Assembly (NCBI GenBank): GCA_002049455.2
Contig: KV919179.1
Span: 1 to 54,968, forward strand
Direction: 5' to 3'
Origin: Porphyra umbilicalis
Lineage: Eukaryota; Rhodophyta; Bangiophyceae; Bangiales; Bangiaceae
Length of the DNA stretch: 54,968 nucleotides
The position numbers were made by a program, and so were the translations under genes. The notes below the pieces were generated by a model. The model was not told the DNA's origin. It saw only the letters and a list, made by a program, of their open reading frames with translations, and ran no database searches. Below, one piece after another: positions 41,615-51,524 of the stretch (positions are counted from its first letter, which is position 1; each line of letters starts with the position of its first letter).

Positions 41615-44146
41615 CAGTAAACCACACTGCTCGAATACACTTCCTGCACACTCGCGCAAAGAGACAAAGAGAGCAGGCCAGCTCGCAGTGACGCCAGCAC
41701 GGCGCCCACCCCCTGGCGGCGCGGGCTGATGGTACAGCCCCCGTCGCTGCCCATTGCCGCTATCGCCGTCGCAATCAGTCCCGCACGGACCAATTGCCCA
41801 TCCCCCCCCCCATCCACCCCAGCCGCTGCCGCACGTGAGGAACACAACGGCAGAGATAGCGGCCACGCCGGCGGCGGCATTGGGGCGCTGCTGCGGTGGA
41901 GAAACTGCAGTGGCGGCACTCCAGTGGGGAGGGATATGGACACAACGGCCATGGCAACACTCGATTGTCGTAAAGTACCAACCCAAACCAAATCGAAAAC
42001 GATGCGTCTTCTACTTTCGAGAGACCCAAATGAGATCCGTAAACGCTCGACGGGCCCCGTGTCAGGCAGCTGCACAGCGCCCATCCGACAACATGAATAC
42101 AGAACGAGAGAATACCAGTTTGTCAACCGACACAACGACCGACATCCTTTCGGAAAATATACCCGTACAGAAGAATCGCGAAAGAGACGACATATGGCAG
42201 CGAAATGGAGTGGCAGATCCAATGCACCGTCCATGCTCACATGCGGCCGTTTTAACAAGGCGGAATCGTGGCCCAAATCCGGTGGATCAGGCGATGTGGG
42301 CGCGAGCCGCCTCTGCTCAACAGCTGTGCTTTCGCATCGTATTACGTGAAAATATTATTAAAACTGAAGCTTCTGTAACAGAGTCATATCTAATCCATAT
42401 CTAAACCATATAAAATGTCAAAAATCATATTTGAATCGGACATTCTTCACGGTGTCCGCGTTGGAAAGGGTGCTGAGGGGGGTCGCGGTTCGGGAGCTTG
42501 TCAATTACGGTGTGTATTTGATAAATTCGTCTGGCGAAAGTTCAGTCATTGATGCTCACCATTTGCACGCCCAAGAGGCGGCAAGCATGACTCGTGTTGG
42601 GCGGTGCTGGACCCGCCCGTGTTGGTCTGTTGGGCGTTCCCACAACGGCGGCTTGCTGCTGTGTGGGGCCGCTCCTCGCCGGCTATGCACCCGCCGCTCT
42701 GGCTGCGCTCCCTGGCTGCGCAGCCGGACCGCGCTTGTCCCGCCCGCATTGCTCGCACGAGACGACCACAGTGCCGCTGCTCCAGGCGCCGTCAATGGTC
42801 CTGCTCCCGCGGGCTGCTGGCTGTGTCCCGGCGGAGCGGCTGGCCCCCGCACCCAGGGGACCACTGTGGCACGCCGTAGGATGACCATGAGATCCGCCAC
42901 ATGCGGCCCCTACCAACTCTCTTTGACAACAGACGCTGGGGCTTCGGCGGGAAAGGCTTTGTGTGGAATCTGTAGAGTAAATGGATGGGAGGCGGCCGGT
43001 TTTCTTTCTATGGTAGACTGGTGTGGTGTCCGTCTGGCGATAGGGACTGGATGGGACGCTGGGGCAGGTGGGGGGGGCTGCTACTCGTGTATGTCATGCC
43101 AAGTGCCACGCATAGAAGCAATACAGTCGAATGTGCGCTTGCCCATCTGTGGTGAGCTTCGCAGCGCAGTTCTTCCCCCTCGGTGCGGGTTAGAAAGAAA
43201 GTGGCGTCTTCCATACTGTCTGAAAGGGTCACTGAGACACCCGGCCTGAACCTGTCCGGTAAAAGGCGTTCCCTCGTCTCCCTTTTGGTACCCCTTTCTG
43301 CGCAATCCAGCGCGCCACGAGCAGCCGTGGTATGGCACAGTGATTTATGGGGAGGAACCGAAGCGCAGGGGCGGTGGAGCTCACCAGAGTGAAAGTGGCG
43401 AGCGGCTGTGGGGGGGTTGTGGTTGGGAGACAACCGCCAGAGTGGACGCGGTCCATATGTTGGCCCGGGAAACAGGTAACGGCCGTGGGACGGTGCATGG
43501 CAATGTATGATGGCAGTGGCTACGGGTGGTAGTACTCAGCGGGCATCCAACACGTGAGCAGGGGAGGGCCGCGCCCTGGTTTGGCCTGGCTGCCCGTAGT
43601 CACCAGTCTTTCGATATGCGTAAGTGGCGCCATCAGTAGGGCAGAGCACGTCCTGGGTGCGGTGCGAGGCGGCGACGACGAGAGTATCGGGCAGTTTGTG
43701 GTGAAGCGGCGGCGACGGCTGCTCCCGCAGCCGCTGTCACGCGATGGGCCGTATTGCCCTCCCCCCCCGCCCCACTCAATCTTTTTGTCCAGTGGCGGCC
43801 CTACTGGCACTGAACAGCATGGCTGCCATCGTCGCCGCTGTGAGCAGCGGCGTTGCTGCGTCGAGAGGGGCGGGGAAGCGGTCCAGTTGGGGCTGGTGGC
43901 GGCGGTGCAATGCCCAGCTGGCAGCGACGGCGGCCGCAGCGGCTACAACAGCGACGCCGGCCGCACGGACGCGCACGCCCGGCTGTTGTCACCAACAGAG
44001 GCTACCGTTGACTTTCTGCAAAGGGATGTATACTAGTGGGGAGCCTGCTGATTCTTCTAAGGGCAACGGACGCGGGCCAGGTATCGACGGGTACAGTGAA
44101 GCTGTCGATGGTACCATAGAGGAGAGGATGTGACAAGGAAACAGGT
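41615..44146. other. Transposon interior between the two convergent genes
   Basis: 2.5 kb without a supported gene. An AT-rich patch at 42340-42440 (ATATTATTAAAACTG and neighbours) stands out in the GC-rich element and resembles the AT-rich DNA near 15790-15960. The remaining open frames are short and motif-free. It may carry both 3' UTRs and nested debris. Confidence 0.5.
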
Positions 44147-47100
44147 TTACTGACGACATGCACACACCACACGCTCGCACTGAGACACCAAGTGAGAATG
44201 GAAAAAGGACGGCAGGGGGCGATGACGCACGTCTGACTTGCCTATTGTACGTCGGTACAAGATGAGCAGGTTGTTGATGGCCCCAATCAACCGCATTTGG
44301 ACGACGAAGCGGTCTTGCCCCAAGTAGGTTAGGTGCGACTTCAGCGGCTTGTTGAGTGAATGGCGGTTTTCGGCCGCCGACGTCTTGTGGAGGCCCGACC
44401 GCTCGGGGTAGTTGTTGGCATCAAACAAGGGAGAGCACTTGTGAGCGACCGCGTGGAAGCGGTCGAGCGCCCACGACGTCTCGGACAGCCGCACAAGCCA
44501 CGGCATTCGGCGGGTAGCATTGCGGGAGGACTGACAGGCGGTGTCAAAATACACCGTCTTGGGCAAGCGGGGGAAGCGCGCCGCCAAGGCAGCCACGATG
44601 CCCGCCGGGCTCTCGGCGGTTTCGAGGACCTCGAACCCGATGAGCACCCCGCACGGGCAGAGGTAAGACACGACGCCAGGCGTGAAGACATTGTGGGTGA
44701 TGAAGGCGTGCCGGCAGTCGTCGTCGCCCAAGCCGCCGTTCTCCATATCCGCCCGTTTGCGCTTCGTCTTCTTGGTGGGGTTGGTCTGCTTCTCCTTGTC
44801 ACGGGCGGCGCGCGCCGCCGCCGCCGCCACGTTGTCCGTCGGGTGCGGGCGCACTTGGTCCAAGTCGGGCATGACCACGCCCGACCTGATCTCAGCAGCT
44901 TGGTCGTCTGCCCTGCCGGCCGACGCCGCCTTGGACACGAGGCCAGATGGCAAACGCGGCTCTGCCGGCGCCGGCTGGCGCAGCTGCCACTCCTTGAACT
45001 TGGCCGCGTCGGTATCGGTCCAGTCCGCCTCGAAGCGGAGCGCCTCGGCGTTCATACGACAGCGCCACAGGGCCTCCATGTGGAGGTCCGTGTGCACCGC
45101 AAACAGGATCAGCTCGCCCATCGCACGGGAGAGCTCCACGTCGTCGTCCATGCTGTCGGCCAGCAGGTCGAGCGCCGGCCAAACGACGTGCAGCGACTGG
45201 ATGCCCGTGGTGTTCTCGTTCCACTGCTCCTGCTTCTTGCCGTCAATCAACGCTTGGCTGAGCTCCGTCAGCTCGTCTACGTTGCACCCCGAAAAAATGC
45301 CGATGACCGGCTCGGCAACGAAGGTCGAAAAAAAATCAAATAGGATGCACCACCGCTCCCGACGCACAATCGGCAGCACGTCATCCCCTCCAATGGCCTC
45401 GGGGATTACCTTACAAAAGCGAAAGCCGGCCGTGCTCTGCACCGCTCCATTCGCGTCATCCGCCACGCCCCCACCTCGCAGCGTTGGCTTAAATGTTGAC
45501 GACGTGTTATTGATGGCAGGGGGGGGGACGGACGGCGAGAGCAAAGCCTTGGGGGGCGGCGGCGACCCCGGTGGAGACCTCGAGGCGTCCGTCAGCTCCT
45601 CGTCATCGTTCCCGCCTTGCGCCTCGGCAGTGGTGGCGAAAAAAGAGCACCAGAAGATGCTGGCCGCCCACGAGCCGGCCTTCTTGCGGTGCTCCGCGTC
45701 GGTGTGGACGCCGAGAGCGGGTGCAACGTCGCTCAGCGACGCAAAGGTTGACAGCGCCTTTTGCTCGGCCTTGTTGAACGTCACCTCGGCTGAGTAGCCA
45801 GCCTTGAGGCGCTGCCGCACGCACAACCGCACCTTGGGGTCGAACGCGGCGCACGCGTCGTTGATTGAGATAGGAATTGTCGGCACGTTGATTGTGTCCT
45901 TCTCAAACGGGAACGATGCCTCTCGGAAGATGCCGATGGTCTGGCCGTCGGCGACGACCGCCGCGTACGGCGTCTCGCTGCAGTGGTAGCAGTCGACGCA
46001 CCGGTACAACGACCGCGGCACGATGAGGGTGCGCGAGTATTGGTCGGTCGCGTACGACAACTCCTGCCGCGTTTGCGTCGAGTCGTTGGCGTGGACCGCC
46101 CCGCTGCAGTGGAGGTTGAAGGCCGAGACCGCCGTCGCCGCCGAGATGCTGCTCTTGGTGGAGATAATCGTAAACAGGATGACATCGAGGAGCGTGCGCG
46201 TGTAGATCGTCTCGGCGTTGTAGGCAAACAGCCCGTAGTCTGAGCCGTCGAACCGGACAATCTCGGCGCACTCCTTGTCTGGGCACAGCCACTGTCGGGT
46301 GCGGATCTTGGTCGGCCCGCTCAGCGTGTACAGGTCGCCGAGGACGGCCGGTCCCAGGACGCCCGCCGCCGTACCGCACTTGTGACACTTCGACTCGTAT
46401 AGATCCTCACCCACGTCCGCCGGCAGCGGGGTCCCACGCGCGACGCCGTCCCAGACGAGGCAAACACGTGTCTCCGACGCACACGGCAGCAGGTTGCGTG
46501 CCCGTCGCCGGTAGTCTGTGTCCAGATAGACACGCTCTTGGCCCTTTTTCTTGGCCGCGTGAGCAGCTGGGCGCCGCCGCCGTGGAGCAGTGGAAGCAGC
46601 CGGCGGCGGGGCCGTCCGTGCCTCACCTTCAGCGCCACCGTTCTGGTCGCTGTTCTCGCTCGCAGCGCCGCCGTCGTCGTCGCCTTTGTTTTCCGCTCCC
46701 TCTTTGGCCGGGTTGTTGAAGCCGCCGTAGCCGCCAATCGGTGGCTTGACGGCAAAAGAGTGAAGGCAGCGACTGTTCCGCGTCCTACACGGCACGTGCT
46801 GGCACACGGGCCGGGTCTTGCGCGTGCGCGCCCCAGGCGTGTGCACGATGCACCAGATGTGGTTGTACCCGACCACATGGATCGCCGCGCCGTCGGGGAG
46901 CGGCTGCATCATGAAGGTGTCGACGTGCAGCGCGTTGACCGAGAAGTTGTCGATGGCGGGATAGAGCCTCAGCAAGGCCCGGGTGGTGCTACAAAGAAAA
47001 TGCTTGACGGCTTGCTGCAGCGCCTGAGAATAGGCCTCGGCGTGCATGCACGTAGAGGACTTGCTCGATCGGACGCGCGCACCGACGTTCTCGTCCTTGC

Positions 47101-47638
47101 TCGCCGTCCCACACGAGCAAAACGTGCAGACGCTCGTCTTGGTGGCCGCCGCCCAAACCACGTAAGGGGCCTCGGTGGCGCTCCGCACAAACACGGCCCG
47201 TCCCCCGGGCACCGGCACGATGACCGGGCCCTTGCGTCCCATCAGCTCGACGTCCGGCAGCACCAGGTCGAGCCCGACAAGTAGAGCATCCAGCAGCTGG
47301 CACGAAAGGGCAGCAACGAATGCCGCCCGCCCCTCCACGTCGAACGCCTGTTGCGCTGCGCCCACCCCCCGCGACCGAGCCCGGGAAGCGCCCGATGGAA
47401 GCGGGTCGGGAGAAGCTGCCCGAGTACCGTCGGGACCGCGCGTCCCTACCATCGGCTCGGCGCGCACGTTCAAGCCCGCGCCACGGTGCTGCAGCAGAGC
47501 TTGCAACAGCTCCGCTGGCGGGTAGAACCCAAGCGCCTCCGCGCCGAGAGCCGCAAAGTACGGCACGTCGACGCCCTCCCCATCCTGTGCCTCCCCACAA
47601 ACCGCGTCAAGATCCTCCACGCAGCAAGCCTCCCCCAT
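44147..47638 (-). CDS. KDZ-type DDE transposase with SWIM and cysteine-cluster zinc domains
   Basis: 1,163 residues from ATG 47638. The frame begins 11 codons earlier at a TTG, and no in-frame ATG precedes it. Near 160-210 is a SWIM-type finger, CTFCSCG...STCMHAEAY. A second Cys cluster (PVCQHVPCRTRN, SRCLHSF) and further pairs (KCHKCG, CPDKECAEI, RCVDCYHC) follow. The catalytic core reads VADGQTIGIF with Asp564, YFDTACQSSRN with Asp1032, DRFHAVAHKCSPLFD, and SAAENRHSLNK with Glu1090. These are the D, D, FHAxxHxxxC and E blocks of Kyakuja/Dileera/Zisupton transposases. The triad assignment is inference from spacing. No stop or frameshift is present, so it could be active. Confidence 0.88.
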   Translation of the reverse strand: MGEACCVEDLDAVCGEAQDGEGVDVPYFAALGAEALGFYPPAELLQALLQHRGAGLNVRAEPMVGTRGPDGTRAASPDPLPSGASRARSRGVGAAQQAFDVEGRAAFVAALSCQLLDALLVGLDLVLPDVELMGRKGPVIVPVPGGRAVFVRSATEAPYVVWAAATKTSVCTFCSCGTASKDENVGARVRSSKSSTCMHAEAYSQALQQAVKHFLCSTTRALLRLYPAIDNFSVNALHVDTFMMQPLPDGAAIHVVGYNHIWCIVHTPGARTRKTRPVCQHVPCRTRNSRCLHSFAVKPPIGGYGGFNNPAKEGAENKGDDDGGAASENSDQNGGAEGEARTAPPPAASTAPRRRRPAAHAAKKKGQERVYLDTDYRRRARNLLPCASETRVCLVWDGVARGTPLPADVGEDLYESKCHKCGTAAGVLGPAVLGDLYTLSGPTKIRTRQWLCPDKECAEIVRFDGSDYGLFAYNAETIYTRTLLDVILFTIISTKSSISAATAVSAFNLHCSGAVHANDSTQTRQELSYATDQYSRTLIVPRSLYRCVDCYHCSETPYAAVVADGQTIGIFREASFPFEKDTINVPTIPISINDACAAFDPKVRLCVRQRLKAGYSAEVTFNKAEQKALSTFASLSDVAPALGVHTDAEHRKKAGSWAASIFWCSFFATTAEAQGGNDDEELTDASRSPPGSPPPPKALLSPSVPPPAINNTSSTFKPTLRGGGVADDANGAVQSTAGFRFCKVIPEAIGGDDVLPIVRRERWCILFDFFSTFVAEPVIGIFSGCNVDELTELSQALIDGKKQEQWNENTTGIQSLHVVWPALDLLADSMDDDVELSRAMGELILFAVHTDLHMEALWRCRMNAEALRFEADWTDTDAAKFKEWQLRQPAPAEPRLPSGLVSKAASAGRADDQAAEIRSGVVMPDLDQVRPHPTDNVAAAAARAARDKEKQTNPTKKTKRKRADMENGGLGDDDCRHAFITHNVFTPGVVSYLCPCGVLIGFEVLETAESPAGIVAALAARFPRLPKTVYFDTACQSSRNATRRMPWLVRLSETSWALDRFHAVAHKCSPLFDANNYPERSGLHKTSAAENRHSLNKPLKSHLTYLGQDRFVVQMRLIGAINNLLILYRRTIGKSDVRHRPLPSFFHSHLVSQCERVVCACRQ

Positions 47639-47831
47639 GGCAAGCCGTCCATCCACAAAAACTCCCTCCAATGCTCCACATGCACACGAACGCAGCCGTT
47701 GCGAGAGGGGAAGAGCCGAGAAGGTGGGTGGGTGGGGGGGCGAGCAGGGATGGGTGACTAAAAAAGAGATGCAGCAACAGAAATGCCATCACCGATTACC
47801 GGCACGGTCCCGGCGCGCCGGCAAATGGCGC
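47639..47831. promoter_or_regulatory. Upstream region of the KDZ transposase gene
   Basis: Between the transposase start and the right inverted repeat. It must contain the gene's promoter, or share the inverted repeat as promoter. GTGGGTGGGTGGGG at about 47722-47736 is the only notable tract. Confidence 0.4.
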
Positions 47832-48481
47832 GGTGCCGGGGGGGGAAGGGGGCGCGACCGCGGTGCGGCGGGGGGAGCCGGCCGTGCTGCCGGTAGGCGC
47901 GCCGGTGGGCGTGCCGGCGGGGATGGAGGAGCGCCGACGGTGGCCGAGCACCCCCGCGGACCCACGCACGCAGCACGGCGGTCGACGGCGTGTGGGGGGC
48001 GGGGAGAGCGGGGGCGACCGCCGTGCAGCGCGGCGGCAGCGGCGGTGCCGGCGGACGTGCCGGCGGGGGCGGAGCACCGCCGACGGCGGCGGCGCGGACG
48101 ACGACGACGGGGCCGACGACGGCGGCGGGCGCGGGCGGGCGGACGGGTGGGCGACCGCCCAGATCCCCCCGCGTGGGGGGGGGTGCAGAGGGGTGGCGGT
48201 TGGTGCGGGCGTGCAGACGGGTGGGCGACCGCCCAGATCCCCCCCCGTGGGGGGGGGTGCAGAGGGGTGGCGGTCGGTGCGGGCGCGGGCGGATGGGTGC
48301 GCGACCGCCCAGATCCCCCCCCGGCGGGGGGGGTGCAGAGGGGTGGCGGTTGGTGCGGGCGGGCAGACGGGTGGGCGACCGCCCAGATTCCCCCCCTTGG
48401 GGCGTGCGGGGGGGGTGCAGAGGGGTGCCGATCGGCGACGGTGGCGCCCAAAAGAGCCGGACTGCAGCCGACTGTCCTGAT
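47832..48481 (-). repeat. Right terminal inverted repeat of the KDZ element
   Basis: Mirror of 37946-38588. It holds four matching subterminal units, GCGACCGCCCAGATCCCCCC, at about 48160, 48227, 48300 and 48377, with slightly different spacings because of C-run length changes. Confidence 0.9.
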
Positions 48482-50385
48482 CGGCGGGGCGCCGCAGGCG
48501 CTAAAATCGAAGGGTGTAGGCGCGCGGTCATTGGTCAGAATACTGAACACGCGACAGGACGCAGAACCGCCACCCCACGATATCCTTGTAGTATCTCAGT
48601 GGATTGATTGGAGAGTGACCCTGAAGCGGCCTGTGGCGGGGAGCCGACAGCCGGGCCAAGCTCGTATCCGTAATAAACCATGCGGCCAGGGTCCGCTTGG
48701 GACTGCCCTGTAGGCACCTGTAGCGACTGTGGGCCCCGCGCAATATGGCGGCGGCCCTGCCCAATATTGTGGCGGCCGCGGTGAAATCGCAGGGGGGAGA
48801 TACGGGCCGGGCATGCGGCAGATCGGGATGCACGTGGGCCCGCCACTGTCGATGGTCGGATGCGGTGCTGTAAGGAAGCCGCGCTGGGTGACCACGGCGC
48901 TGTACTGTCGGCGCATTCGACCAAAGGAACTGCGAAAGGGGTCTGACATCCTCGACCCACCCGCCACAGTTGCGGTGGGTCTGACCACGACCGGCCGTGC
49001 ACAGAGATTCTGCGTGCAGCTGCAGCAGTGGTGGGGGTGCCGGCTCCGTCTCGTTTCCCTCCTGCTGGGTGAGAGATTCCGAGTGTCACCGCGCTCGGCG
49101 GGATGTGCCACCGACACCGTCTTGCGAGACGATTGGTTCCTCCATAGTCTTACAGTAAGCAGTACAAATACTTTGTGCAATTATGTGTTGATCGTATTTT
49201 GGGCAGCAACCGGCCAGCGCGCGTCGCTGGTGCAACATGTCAGTCGATGGCCTCCAATTGGTCATGCTCCCAAGCCTTGCGCCTTCCTCGCAGGGAACCA
49301 ATGGGTCTGGGGGCCATCGGCCTGCCCCTGAGGCCGACCCCACCGCAGCCGTTTTGCACGGTTGGGCACGTGTCTGCCCGCAAGTCTGCCGCAGCCGCCG
49401 CGAGGCGCGGCACACGTCGCCGCACGGTTCTGACGGCGCCGCCTCGTGGGGAGGCTCGTCGCTGCCGGCCACGGTCTCGGGCGGTGGCGCCCCGCTCGCG
49501 CGGCCGTACACGGCACGTCTCGTCCGTAGCCCGAGGTCGAACCGGCTGTCATTCCAGAAAGCGCGTCGGCGCGGACGGGTCTGCCGCTTGCACCCCTTCC
49601 GCCGCGCCTCCGCCTCCCCAGCTCCCCGATGGGTGGCTTCCATGAACACAGGGGCGCCACGTGAGTGGCCGCTGACGGGGGGATAGGCCATCCCCGTTGC
49701 CGCGCATTGTGTGTACACAAAGAATTATTTGGCACCCACTCTGCGGGTGCTGCCTCGACCACCGAACGCCGTCGCTCCTGCTGGGCAGCGACGCTGCGGG
49801 CGGCCCGCCCGATCTTGGTGGGAGGAGCCGGCCGCCGGTCCCAGGGGCAGTGCCTCTGCTTGAAAGCGGCTGTCGCCGCGCGGTGCGCTGATCCGCCGCC
49901 ATCCCCCGCCGTCGGCTAACAGTGGTGGCGACCGCTCGTTGCCGCAACGCCGACCGCCGTGACAGTTGCATGGCGGCTCACGGGGGTACACCTTCCATTT
50001 GTCTGCATGGCAGTGGGGCGGCGGCGCCAGCGAGGCCAGAGCCGTGCGTGTGCACCGCAGAGGGGGTCTACGCAGACGGGTCTGCCCGCGTTGCACGACG
50101 GCGGCGGCGGTGCTCTGAGCGGGGCGGCGGTGGCGCTCGGGATGCCTTTTAGGCGCGCCGACCCGATGGCCATGTCGGGCCTCAATCGCCGCACTCCCCA
50201 TCGATTCCTGACCTCGACTACAAGGAGCCACTCATTGCAGTGCCTTCCGACCTGTACGTTAGAGCGCCGCCGTCGTCACTGCCGTCGTCGCCGCCAAGTT
50301 CAACGCCTGTTGCCTCGCCTTTACCCGGCTACTGCACCACCTATCCTTCGCCCGTACCAGCACCCGCCTTACTCAGACGACAACC
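48482..50385. other. Non-coding stretch right of the KDZ element
   Basis: No supported gene. Near 48734-48780 two copies of a GCAATATGGCGGCGGCC-like unit occur (GCGCAATATGGCGG, CCCAATATTGTGGCGG). A hairpin GGCACCCACTCTGCGGGTGC is at 49731-49750. CT-rich DNA precedes the start of the next gene. Confidence 0.45.
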
Positions 50386-51156
50386 ATGGCGTCCACCTGC
50401 CGCACCCTGTCCACGGTCGCTACCGTTGCCACCGCGGCCGCCCTGGCGGTGGTGGTGGCGCTCACTGGTGCCCCTGTTGCCGCCGTCCGCTGTGCCCTCC
50501 CTAACGCCTACGAGGGCAAATCGGGGGTCATCTCCATCGAGGCCGAGTGGCAGGCCCCCAGCCGATCCTCCAAGTGGTCCCGCACCGACCGCCTCATTGG
50601 TGGGCGCCGCACAACATTTTTGGCGTACAAGGCTGGCAGCCACACGCATCGGGTGGAGCCGCCGCCAAGGAAGAATGCGAACGACATTCTGTCCTATCCC
50701 TTCACGGTCGACAAGAGCGGCAACTATCGCGTGCTGCTCCGCTCCGCCGCCCCGCACAAATCCGAGTGGAACGACGCCTGGGTGTCCCTCCCCGACCCGT
50801 ACCGGCAGACGCATGGCTTTATCCGCCGCCGCTGGGGCAACAACAAGGCGTGGACGCCCCTCAACGCCGCCGCCACTCGCGGGTGGACAAAGGCGTACCA
50901 GAACAAGGGGACAACCGCCCAAGCTACTTTTGACACCTTTACAGTCGACCACAAACCGTCCGTTCTCGTCACCCGCTGGCTCCGCCGCGGCCGAACCTAC
51001 ACGCTCCGAGTGGCCGGCCGCGGCACCCGCTGGGCGTTGGACCGCATCGTCCTCTTCCAGTGCACCCGCCACGGGAGGGACGACTGCGTCCTCGAGAGCA
51101 AGGCTGCCTTCCAGGCTGCCATTCGCGCGCCACGGAGCAAGTGCCGCGTCGTTTAA
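50386..51156 (+). CDS. Secreted protein with a CBM6/35-like carbohydrate-binding fold
   Basis: 256 residues. The ATG at 50386 is in CAACCATGGC. The signal peptide covers 1-33 (hydrophobic 10-30, ending APVAA). The mature part begins RCALPNAYEGKSGVISIEAE, with the IEAE strand typical of CBM families 6 and 35. It goes on with YPFTVDKSGNYRVLLRSAAP, WNDAWVSLPD, WTPLNAAATRGWTKAY, LRRGRTYTLRVAGRGT and ALDRIVLF, which is the usual strand order ending in a lD-x-ivL strand. A Cys-containing tail follows (C at FQC, DDC and SKC). It probably binds a polysaccharide of the wall or outside the cell. No catalytic domain is attached. The family is assigned by pattern only. Confidence 0.65.
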   Translation: MASTCRTLSTVATVATAAALAVVVALTGAPVAAVRCALPNAYEGKSGVISIEAEWQAPSRSSKWSRTDRLIGGRRTTFLAYKAGSHTHRVEPPPRKNANDILSYPFTVDKSGNYRVLLRSAAPHKSEWNDAWVSLPDPYRQTHGFIRRRWGNNKAWTPLNAAATRGWTKAYQNKGTTAQATFDTFTVDHKPSVLVTRWLRRGRTYTLRVAGRGTRWALDRIVLFQCTRHGRDDCVLESKAAFQAAIRAPRSKCRVV

Positions 51157-51524
51157 TGGGGCGCAATGGTGTGGGGGCGTCCGCTGTGGGTACCACGGCG
51201 AGGGCAGTGGTGACAATGGAGGGGGGTGGAAGTGGGCGTACTCCCGAATGGAAGTGATGACGAGCGCACCGCAGTGCGGGCGGTTGTCACACCCAGACAA
51301 GACCGGCATCGTGCAAATAGTAGACGATAATTTTTGAAGCTGCCCGAACAAACAACTGTGCAAGAAAACGACGGCCTACGAAACTAAACGCAGGGTGACG
51401 GGCTCGTCGCTGACCACCAACCGTCGACCGCCGCCACTACGACGGCCATGGCACCCCTTCGTACAAGGTACAAACGGCGCAACGAGCATGCTCGCCCGCC
51501 CGAGCGATTGCCGTTGCTCCCGTG

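Larger units (their letters stand above)
37946..48481. mobile_element. KDZ-superfamily DNA transposon, apparently complete (10.5 kb)
   Basis: The two ends are inverted repeats of about 640 bp: 37946-38588 on the plus strand matches 48481-47832 on the minus strand, beginning ATCAGGACAGTCG(A/G)CTGCAG and then GCGCCACCGTCGCCGATCGG. Inside are two long intact genes facing each other, a Ulp1/C48 peptidase (+) and a KDZ DDE transposase with SWIM and Cys clusters (-). Ulp1 peptidases and Cys-cluster domains are known companions of KDZ transposases. I could not find a clear 8-bp target duplication; the outermost bases may be off by a few. Open genes plus long matched ends point to recent activity. 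Confidence 0.85.

Noticed and set aside
41729..43810. Several 100-270-codon frames between the two KDZ genes
   Set aside because: No motifs, overlap on both strands, no consistent start context. Treated as spacer.
49086..49718. 210-codon minus-strand frame
   Set aside because: No motif, Arg/Ala/Gly bias typical of shadow frames, and competing frames of equal length on the plus strand.
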